Positions 1-4,755 of a stretch of DNA of 6,123 nt are shown piece after piece. The stretch's first letter is position 1. Each line of letters begins with the position of its first letter. Made by a program: the position numbers and the translations under genes. Below the pieces are notes generated by a model, which saw nothing but the letters and a program-made list of their open reading frames with translations, searched no databases and had not been told where the DNA came from. The DNA comes from Candidatus Eiseniibacteriota bacterium (GTDB lineage: Bacteria > Arandabacterota > Arandabacteria > Arandabacterales > Arandabacteraceae). The DNA is taken from the NCBI GenBank assembly GCA_030592245.1, contig JAUVJV010000150.1, positions 1 to 6,123 of the forward strand, written 5' to 3'.

Positions 1-1019
1 AGACCGAACTCACCCCAGGTCATGTCCTCTGATCCCCGGAAGCCGTAGTTATTCCAGTCCGTGTCCGAATCTCCCGCCGGGCTGTCGGGGCCGCTAAGAT
101 GATCTTTCTCCCAGCGGATTTGGCCATCCTCGTAGTAAAGGACGGCATACCCGTTGAGATGGTCGCCGTCATGGTCAAGCCTTATGTTGTGCGTAAGGGT
201 CTCTGTGGCGAATTTGTCCTTTTCCGGAGTGGGCTCATCAATTCGCCCGGGGTCGCGGCTCCAGTTGTCCGTATGCTGCAGAACATAGCCTGCATGGACA
301 CTGCCGGAGGCGTCCAGGCCCAGCCGGAGAAACTGCGACTCGATCTTGCCGTCGGCGTGCGGGCGGTGACCGTCGGATTCCCTGTAGTTTATCCCGAGAT
401 AGTAATCGAAGACCTGGATCTTGCCGCCGTGCCGGATCACTCCCCCACCCGTGCTGTACTCCCCGAAAGTGAGGTTGCAGGAGGTTTCGTATCCAGGGTG
501 GCTGCGCTGAAATGTGGTCATATCAACAGTGCCGAAGGTGCCCGGGTAATTGTAGGGCTGCGGGCTCTTGTATACCTCGATGCTTGAGGCGTAGTCGGTT
601 TGAACAATATCCATGACAGGGTGAGACCATACTCCCACTTCGCGCGGCGCCCCGTCCACATAGACCTTGATCTCGCTGCCGGGCCGCCCTGCGCCCTGCC
701 CGCGGATATAGACAGATCCACCATCGCCTCCCCCATAAGAACCCAGGAGGTTATACCGCGATATGGTCACACCCGGAAGCAGTCTCAGGGCGGAGGGCAG
801 ATCATGTGCGTTAAGATCTTCTATCTGTTGCCATCCCACGGCTGTGGTAGTCCCTCCGTAGAGGGTCACGTCTTCCCCGGATATTATCGGGGTGGCCACC
901 ACTTCAACCGTGTCGATTCTGACCGCGATGCGCTCCTTCCCCTCCACCACCCCAACCACCATCAGGATTGCACACTCGAGAAGCACCACAACCAATCCCC
1001 GCAGCTTCAGAGTCTGCAT
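1..1019 (-). CDS. TonB-dependent outer-membrane receptor, N-terminal part (probable nickel receptor)
   Basis: This is an outer-membrane gated channel that would import a metal or metal complex using TonB energy. The frame is open from the ATG at 1019 to the left edge (339 codons), so the C-terminal barrel is missing. A basic start and hydrophobic stretch (residues about 5-25) form a probable signal peptide, though it has an unusual Glu at 15. A TonB-box-like IDTVEVVATP follows at 35-44. A plug domain runs from about 60 to 170, with DLPSALRLLPGVTI, VYIRGQG, IKVYVDGAPRE and IEVYKSP as family landmarks. Later residues look like alternating barrel strands. AAGGGGG lies 5 nt before ATG 1019. An in-frame ATG at 1034 is possible but has a poorer site. 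The gene follows nikR by 78 bp on the same strand with no clear promoter between, so co-transcription and a nickel substrate are inferred. The family call is firm; the substrate is not. Confidence 0.88.
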   Translation of the reverse strand, partial: MQTLKLRGLVVVLLECAILMVVGVVEGKERIAVRIDTVEVVATPIISGEDVTLYGGTTTAVGWQQIEDLNAHDLPSALRLLPGVTISRYNLLGSYGGGDGGSVYIRGQGAGRPGSEIKVYVDGAPREVGVWSHPVMDIVQTDYASSIEVYKSPQPYNYPGTFGTVDMTTFQRSHPGYETSCNLTFGEYSTGGGVIRHGGKIQVFDYYLGINYRESDGHRPHADGKIESQFLRLGLDASGSVHAGYVLQHTDNWSRDPGRIDEPTPEKDKFATETLTHNIRLDHDGDHLNGYAVLYYEDGQIRWEKDHLSGPDSPAGDSDTDWNNYGFRGSEDMTWGEFG

Positions 1020-1024
1020 TTGTT

Positions 1025-1031
1025 CCCCCTT
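1025..1031 (-). promoter_or_regulatory. Ribosome binding site of the TonB receptor
   Basis: On the minus strand AAGGGGG stands 5 nt before the ATG at 1019. It lies between two in-frame ATGs (1034 and 1019) and therefore favours the downstream one as the start. Confidence 0.6.
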
Positions 1032-1097
1032 CATTCAATTGCCAATTCTTCCAGCCTCGGATGGCCGAAGCAATGCAGCAACGCGCGTTTATCCAGA

Positions 1098-1511
1098 TCA
1101 CAGGTTGCGCCCGGTCGAGGCCGCGGCCAGCGAGGCGTACTTGACCCCCTTGGCGGTCTTGAGCTTATGCGCCAACCTTTCAACATCTTCAGGGTCGCCC
1201 CTCACTACAATGATCTCCAGGCAGTTGTCATGATCCAGGTGAACATGCTGAGATGAGATGATCAGCTCGTAATGGTCGTGCTGAATGTGGGTCAGGCGCC
1301 TGGACAGATCCCGCCTGTTGTGGTCATAGACCAGGATGATAGCAGCTGCAACTTCATCTCCTGCCTTCCACTCCTCATGGACAAGGCTCTCACGCACAAG
1401 GTCGGTGATGGCCTTCGACCGCGTTGGATACCCCTGGGATTCTATCTGGGCATCGAACTTCCGCAGGAGGCTCTCGTCTATGGATACGCTGAATCTCGAC
1501 AAATCGGACAT
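1098..1511 (-). CDS. nikR: Nickel-responsive transcriptional repressor NikR
   Basis: NikR is a cytoplasmic tetrameric repressor that binds Ni(II) and then DNA, shutting down nickel uptake. Counting from the upstream ATG at 1517, residues 6-48 form the ribbon-helix-helix domain (SRFSVSIDESLLRKFD, then YPTRSKAITDLVRESL). The remainder is the ACT-like metal-binding domain. All four high-affinity nickel ligands are visible: His80 (HIQHDH), His91 and His93 (QHVHLDHDNC), and Cys99, with the same spacing as His76, His87, His89 and Cys95 of E. coli NikR. I place the start at ATG 1511 (137 aa) because GGAG directly abuts the ATG at 1517 but sits 6 nt before 1511. The E. coli protein has 133 residues, so the length is normal. 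The receptor gene downstream is the likely target and operon partner. A promoter and a probable self-operator lie just upstream. The identification is confident. Confidence 0.95.
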   Translation of the reverse strand: MSDLSRFSVSIDESLLRKFDAQIESQGYPTRSKAITDLVRESLVHEEWKAGDEVAAAIILVYDHNRRDLSRRLTHIQHDHYELIISSQHVHLDHDNCLEIIVVRGDPEDVERLAHKLKTAKGVKYASLAAASTGRNL

Positions 1512-1522
1512 GTTCATCTCCA

Positions 1523-1549
1523 GTATTACGAATTATGATTTCCTCATAC
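1523..1549 (-). promoter_or_regulatory. Candidate NikR operator
   Basis: On the plus strand this reads GTATTAC, 13 nt, CTCATAC. It is an imperfect inverted repeat whose half-sites (GTATTAC and, reverse-complemented, GTATGAG) agree at 5 of 7 positions. The right half matches the TCATAC half of the E. coli NikR operator GTATGA-N16-TCATAC, though the total is one base shorter here. The site overlaps the end of the -10 box and the expected transcription start of nikR, where a bound repressor would block initiation. Binding by NikR is inferred from sequence and position. Confidence 0.55.
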
Positions 1550-1576
1550 TATGAATCTCCTGCAATCTTCTGTCAA
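1548..1576 (-). promoter_or_regulatory. Probable sigma70-type promoter of nikR and the receptor
   Basis: On the minus strand a perfect TTGACA (1576-1571) is followed after 17 nt by CATAGT (1553-1548), which matches TATAAT at 4 of 6 bases. Transcription would start near 1541, giving a leader of about 30 nt before the nikR start. It is the only promoter-like sequence I see for the nikR-receptor unit. Confidence 0.6.
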
Positions 1577-1584
1577 GCAGAAGG

Positions 1585-1627
1585 AGGGGACAGCGCCCTA
1601 TTCCTCAGAAATAGGGCGCTGTCCCCT
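1585..1627. repeat. GGGGACAGCGCC palindrome, copy 1 (REP-like hairpin)
   Basis: The 18-nt arm AGGGGACAGCGCCCTATT (1585-1602) pairs perfectly with 1610-1627 across a 7-nt loop, and TTTT closes the plus-strand side. It resembles a terminator, but it lies between two divergent genes (nikR leaving on minus, the EEP gene on plus), where neither needs one. The same 13-nt outer arms recur at 2556-2602. A repeated palindromic extragenic element, possibly mobilised by a REP-type Y1 transposase encoded elsewhere, is the likeliest reading. That last point is inference, since no transposase is in the window. Confidence 0.8.
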
Positions 1628-1720
1628 TTTCCGACCGTTGCATCGGCTTGACCCCTTAGCTCGTTGACATGATGGAGGCAATCATAGAGATTCTATTACA
1701 AGGACTGATATGGTGAACAA

Positions 1721-2554
1721 ATGAAGAAGATCATATATTTGCTGTTCCTGCTGTCCATCTGCTTGACTTGGGCGTGTTCGCAGAAAAAGGTCTATACAGA
1801 CCCGGAAGGGCCCCGCTACCAGGGCCATTACTGCGAGATAGACCCCGAGTTCACGGGTTCAATCAAGGTGGTCTCCTACAACATAAGGCACGGCAAGGAG
1901 ATCGACCGGGCAGTCCTCGAATTGACCCGGGTCCCCGAGCTCTGCGGCGCCGACATTATCCTGCTCCAGGAGATGGACTCGGAAGGCACCGACAAGATCG
2001 CGGAGGAACTCGACTATAATTACGTCTATTTCCCCGCTGCCATTCATGCAAAGCACGATAAGGAGTTCGGGAACGCAATACTCACAAGGTGGCCCGTAAC
2101 CGACAGTTGGAAGCTGCTCTTGCCTCACCAGGACCCGGTCAGGAAAAACCGCAGAGTAGCCGCGATCGCCACCATAGCCATCGGTGACTATGAGATCCTG
2201 ACTTACAGCGTTCATACCGAGATGCTATGGCTGGCTCTGCCCGAGAGGATCGCCCAGGTAGACTCAGTGGTTAAGAGCGTAAGCGAGATCTACTCCCACG
2301 TTATCATCGGCGGTGATTTCAACACCGAGTCTGCCTACTATGTCGGGATTGCCGATGAGCTCTTCGAGGGCGCCGGGTTCATCCGTGCCTCAAAAGGTGT
2401 CGGACCCACGTCCAAGGCCGATCCCATAGGCCTTGTCGATCTCAGGCTCGACCACATCTTCGTCAAGGGCATATCGGTCCTGGACAAGGGCAAGGTAGAG
2501 GACATGAAGGCGAGCGACCACCTGCCAATCTGGGTGGAATTGAAGCTGGATTAA
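1721..2554 (+). CDS. Endonuclease/exonuclease/phosphatase (EEP) family lipoprotein
   Basis: This is a metal-dependent phosphodiester or phosphate-ester hydrolase of the DNase I/sphingomyelinase-like EEP superfamily, predicted to be lipid-anchored outside the cytoplasmic membrane. A signal peptide (residues 1-18) ends in the lipobox LTWAC, with Cys19 as the lipidation site. The catalytic motifs come in the usual order: SYNIRHG (Asn54), LLQEMD (Glu84), GNAILTRWP (118-125), SVHTE (His165), GGDFNTES (Asp199, Asn201), LDHIF (Asp244, His245) and SDHLP (Asp266, His267). No active-site residue appears lost, and 277 aa is a normal length for a single-domain member. The ATG at 1721 is the only start giving a lipoprotein signal; the ATG at 1710 is out of frame. 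The ribosome site is weak (AAGGA lies rather far upstream). A hairpin begins at the stop codon. The true substrate (nucleic acid, phospholipid or sugar phosphate) cannot be read from the sequence. Confidence 0.9.
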   Translation: MKKIIYLLFLLSICLTWACSQKKVYTDPEGPRYQGHYCEIDPEFTGSIKVVSYNIRHGKEIDRAVLELTRVPELCGADIILLQEMDSEGTDKIAEELDYNYVYFPAAIHAKHDKEFGNAILTRWPVTDSWKLLLPHQDPVRKNRRVAAIATIAIGDYEILTYSVHTEMLWLALPERIAQVDSVVKSVSEIYSHVIIGGDFNTESAYYVGIADELFEGAGFIRASKGVGPTSKADPIGLVDLRLDHIFVKGISVLDKGKVEDMKASDHLPIWVELKLD

Positions 2555-2603
2555 AAAGGGGACAGCGCCATTTACCTGTCTGGAAAAGGGCGCTGTCCCC
2601 TTT
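2555..2603. repeat. GGGGACAGCGCC palindrome, copy 2; shared terminator candidate
   Basis: AAAGGGGACAGCGCC (2555-2569) pairs perfectly with 2589-2603 across a 19-nt loop. It begins one base after the EEP stop codon and ends 4 nt from the malic enzyme stop on the other strand, so it sits exactly between two convergent genes. On the minus strand the stem runs into TTTTT, and on the plus strand into TTTATT. It could therefore end transcription in both directions. The outer arms are those of the palindrome at 1585-1627, while the loops differ. Confidence 0.75.
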
Positions 2604-2607
2604 ATTG

Positions 2608-2979
2608 CTACCCCTTTACGTACTCATCATACTCCGGCTTCCACATGCGATCCCTGATGTCTCCGACGGAATTAGGCTGCGCGGTCTTGACCTTGGCCTT
2701 GGCCTTGGCCTTGGGATCCTTGACCGCCGCCTTGACCACCTCGGCCGCGATATAGGCTGCTATGTCCCTCACCTTGTCAGCAGCCTTGATGTTCCGCTTG
2801 GCATCGTCGCGTATGCCGGGAAGAACATGCCCATGCGAGAGCAGTTCCTGCTCATACTTCTTCGTGTAGTCGTACAGCGCCTGGCCCGCCGCAGTAACCA
2901 TTGAGTCGGTCACCAACTTGGCGCCGCTTTCGCATACCCCCCTGCCCAGGCCGGGAAATGTCAGGAAGTTGTTGGCCTG
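2608..2979 (-). pseudogene. Malic enzyme C-terminal fragment, out of frame
   Basis: This is the displaced 3' part of the malic enzyme gene. Read from 2979 it gives QANNFLTFPGLGRGVCESG, then KLVTDSMVTAAGQALYDY and HVLPGIRDDAKRN, which align by eye with the C-terminal end of E. coli MaeA (NNVYIFPALGLGV, VTDGMLMAASRAL, LLPELDDI). It cannot be a separate gene: it has no start codon or ribosome site of its own and is one domain end. It closes with a lysine/alanine-rich tail (KDPKAKAKAKVKTAQ) and YDEYVKG before TAG. Deleting one 35-bp repeat unit at 2941-3010 joins it in frame to the upstream coding region and adds 110 residues. Confidence 0.8.
2691..2714. repeat. CCTTGG hexamer microrepeat, 4 copies
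   Basis: Four exact tandem copies of CCTTGG (plus strand), with a degenerate unit (TCTTGA) before them. Read on the minus strand in the malic enzyme C-terminal frame they encode the alternating Lys-Ala tail. Six-base units keep the frame, so gains or losses would change the tail length only. Confidence 0.8.
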
Positions 2980-3014
2980 CCCAGGCCGGGAAATGTCAGG
3001 AAGTTGTTGGCCTG
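2941..3014. repeat. Exact 35-bp tandem duplication breaking the malic enzyme frame
   Basis: Positions 2941-2975 and 2976-3010 are identical over 35 bases, and four further bases (CCTG, 3011-3014) begin a third copy. Since 35 is not a multiple of three, the duplication shifts the frame. The minus-strand reading QANNFLTFPGLGR occurs twice, in two different frames. The first ends in PTTS-stop at 2961, and the second continues into the normal malic enzyme C-terminus. Confidence 0.95.
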
Positions 3015-4511
3015 TGCGATCGTATGCATCCGTCCGTATTTCACCGGATCGAAAGGACTCCCTGTAGCCACAATCGCGGTACCTTTGGACCACTCGAAGA
3101 TCTGTGCAGGGGTCGCTTCGGCATTCCGGGTCGGGTTCGACAGCGGCATGATAAGGGGCCTCTTGTGGACGCACATCGCCTTCACTATGGCCTTGGTGAA
3201 CTCGCCGGCCTTGCCTGAGGTCCCTATCAGTATGTTCGGTTTCACTTTCTTGATCAGGTCTAAAAGCGATACCGATCCCGAGAACCCGCCCACCCTGGCG
3301 AACTCCGCCTTATGTTCGGGCAGGGCATCGCCCCGGTCTTCGTGGACAAGCCCCTTGGAATCCGTGACATATATCTTTGCCAACGCATCTTTCCTGCTGA
3401 GACCTCTCGCGCAAAGGCCGTGAAGGAGCTGCCTTGCGATGCCGATCCCGCCGGCACCGGCGCCATGAATGACGATCACCGATTCTGCGACTGTTTTCTT
3501 GCTGAAATCGAGACCGCCGAGCACGGCGGCGTAAACCACCGCTCCGGTACCCTGGATATCATCATTCAGGCAGCGTGTGTTGTGCCTGTGCCTCTTAAGC
3601 ACTTCGAATGCCTTGGTGCCGCTGAAATCTTCAAACTGAAGCACGGCATCGGGCATAACCCGCTTGAAAGACTCCACGAACTTATCCATGAAGCTCAAGT
3701 AGATGCCCTTCTGGAGCCTGTGGTGCTTGACTCCCAGGTATTCCGGATCCTTAAGGTGCTCCTCGCTGTTGGTTCCCACGTCCAGGCAGATCGGCAGACA
3801 AGTCGTTGGGGCAAACCCGCCTGCCAGTGTGTACAGGGCGAGCTTCCCCACACAAATCTGCGAACCGCCTATCCCCTGGTCGCCTATGCCGAGAATACCT
3901 TCATTGTCCGTGACCACCGCGATTTGTATCTCCCTGCTGGCAAGGCGGGAGAGTATGTCGTCGACCCTGTCTATGTTTTCGGTTGTTATGAACACGCCGG
4001 TCGGCCTGGCCATCCTGTGGCTCCAGGTCTGGCATGCCACGCCGACCTCGGGTGTGTAGATGACCGGTAAGAACTCTTTCAGATTATCACTCACGGTTCT
4101 GAAGAACAGGGTTTCATTCCTGTTCTTGAGATGCCTCAGGGCGGAGTATACAAGGTCCGGATCGGATGCGCCGGTTCGCTTGATGTTCTGGTATGCTATT
4201 TCGGTCTGTTGCTCTATCGTCCTGACCCCGGGAGGAAGCAGGCCCTCAAGTCCAAGATCCTGCTTCTCGCGCTCGGTGAAAGCGACCCCCTTGTTAAGAA
4301 AAGGGTCATTGAGAAGAGCTTTCCCTGTCTTCTTGACTTTCACTCTGACCTTCTTGACTTTCACTTTGATCTTCACGCCCTTCTGGGCCTTCACGTCCTT
4401 CTGGACCTTCACGGCCTTCACGCCCATCCCGCTCTTCCTGCTCTTCCTGCTCTGCTTGTCTTTACGGCTTCCACCGGCCTTCTTTGTCGCTCGACGTTTC
4501 TGGGTTGCCAT
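2961..4511 (-). CDS. NAD-type malic enzyme (malate dehydrogenase, decarboxylating), truncated by frameshift
   Basis: This cytoplasmic enzyme would oxidise and decarboxylate malate to pyruvate with NAD(P). Numbering from ATG 4511, residues 2-64 are a lysine-rich low-complexity tail. The malic N-terminal domain starts near 65-80 and holds the catalytic Tyr152 (VIYTPEVG) and Lys223 (VGKLALY). Metal ligands are Glu294/Asp295 (QFEDF) and Asp318 (LNDDIQGT). The NAD-binding domain follows with GAGAGG (350-355) and SNPT (458-461). The frame ends at 516 residues inside QANNFLTFPGLG because of the 35-bp duplication; without it the protein would have 622 residues. The ATG at 4511 has GGGAGGG 4 nt upstream and is preferred over a GTG at 4574. 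The closest familiar relative is E. coli MaeA (NAD enzyme), which has 565 residues. As read, the product lacks its last 110 residues and is probably inactive, unless the duplication is an assembly error. Cofactor choice (NAD or NADP) is not certain from sequence. Confidence 0.9.
   Translation of the reverse strand: MATQKRRATKKAGGSRKDKQSRKSRKSGMGVKAVKVQKDVKAQKGVKIKVKVKKVRVKVKKTGKALLNDPFLNKGVAFTEREKQDLGLEGLLPPGVRTIEQQTEIAYQNIKRTGASDPDLVYSALRHLKNRNETLFFRTVSDNLKEFLPVIYTPEVGVACQTWSHRMARPTGVFITTENIDRVDDILSRLASREIQIAVVTDNEGILGIGDQGIGGSQICVGKLALYTLAGGFAPTTCLPICLDVGTNSEEHLKDPEYLGVKHHRLQKGIYLSFMDKFVESFKRVMPDAVLQFEDFSGTKAFEVLKRHRHNTRCLNDDIQGTGAVVYAAVLGGLDFSKKTVAESVIVIHGAGAGGIGIARQLLHGLCARGLSRKDALAKIYVTDSKGLVHEDRGDALPEHKAEFARVGGFSGSVSLLDLIKKVKPNILIGTSGKAGEFTKAIVKAMCVHKRPLIMPLSNPTRNAEATPAQIFEWSKGTAIVATGSPFDPVKYGRMHTIAQANNFLTFPGLGRPTTS
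4330..4447. repeat. Imperfect tandem repeats encoding the lysine-rich N-terminal tail
   Basis: Several repeat families follow one another. A 21-bp unit occurs at 4330-4350 and 4351-4371 with two differences. An 18-bp unit occurs at 4372-4389 and 4390-4407 with two differences. TTCACGGCC and TTCACGCCC follow at 4408-4425, and GCTCTTCCT occurs twice at 4430-4447. All units are multiples of three. On the minus strand they encode the VK-rich stretch (VKAVKVQKDVKAQKG) and SRKSRKS of the malic enzyme tail, suggesting that the tail grew by in-frame slippage. Confidence 0.75.
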
Positions 4512-4515
4512 ATCG

Positions 4516-4522
4516 CCCTCCC
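4516..4522 (-). promoter_or_regulatory. Ribosome binding site of the malic enzyme
   Basis: On the minus strand GGGAGGG lies 4 nt before the ATG at 4511. It is strong and decides the start against the GTG 63 nt further upstream, which has no comparable site. Confidence 0.65.
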
Positions 4523-4602
4523 ATGACGAATCACCCGGACTCGATATCTGTCTCCTTATGGCCTTCTCGGCCACAGGTAGATTTCACTCATTGCACAAGG
4601 CG

Positions 4603-4631
4603 ACCATAAGCTATAAAGGTCTTTCCCGCAA
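4603..4631 (-). promoter_or_regulatory. Weak promoter candidate for the malic enzyme
   Basis: On the minus strand TTGCGG (4631-4626), 17 nt, TATGGT (4608-4603), with the AT-rich TTTATAGC inside the spacer. The spacing is ideal but the hexamers match only 3 of 6 and 4 of 6 bases. It would give a leader of roughly 85 nt before the ATG at 4511. Confidence 0.3.
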
Positions 4632-4755
4632 TACGTCTCGTGAGTCATTGCCGGCATTATCTGAGGAGAGGCCCCCGGCCGAGTCCGGGTCATGTTGGAG
4701 ATGCCCAACAGCCGCCTGCAGTGGGAGGCGGGGTTGCACGGCTGAACCGTGGCAG

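Larger units (their letters stand above)
4512..4755 (-). other. Intergenic leader between the PLC-like gene and the malic enzyme
   Basis: This is 244 bp without a supported gene. Just past the PLC-like stop there are two small inverted repeats: CACGG/CCGTG (4737-4741 with 4747-4751) and CCGCCT/AGGCGG (4712-4717 with 4726-4731). Neither is followed by a T-run, so they are weak terminator candidates. A weak promoter-like pair follows (see 4603-4631). I recognise no riboswitch or small RNA here. Confidence 0.4.

Noticed and set aside
600..1256. Plus-strand frame of 218 codons across the receptor and nikR
   Set aside because: It runs antisense through two well-supported genes and shows no domain or ribosome site.
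1585..1627. Copy 1 palindrome as a simple Rho-independent terminator
   Set aside because: It has a stem and a TTTT run, but it lies between divergent genes with no upstream plus-strand transcript in the window for it to end.
1664..1699. TTGACA at 1664-1669 as a promoter for the EEP gene
   Set aside because: The -35 is perfect, but no acceptable -10 lies at 16-18 nt. The nearest AT-rich hexamer, TATTAC at 1694-1699, is 24 nt away. The real promoter remains unidentified.
1669..1716. Short leader frame MMEAIIEILLQGLIW ending just before the EEP start
   Set aside because: It is 15 codons with no clear ribosome site and no attenuator structure. It cannot be told from chance.
2941..3014. Tandem 35-bp units as a CRISPR array or iteron set
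   Set aside because: There are only two units with no spacers, they lie inside a conserved enzyme motif, and they are explained as a duplication of coding sequence.
3312..4070. Long plus-strand frame of 252 codons
   Set aside because: It lies entirely opposite the malic enzyme coding region, whose catalytic motifs are unmistakable. It is an antisense shadow of GC-rich coding sequence.
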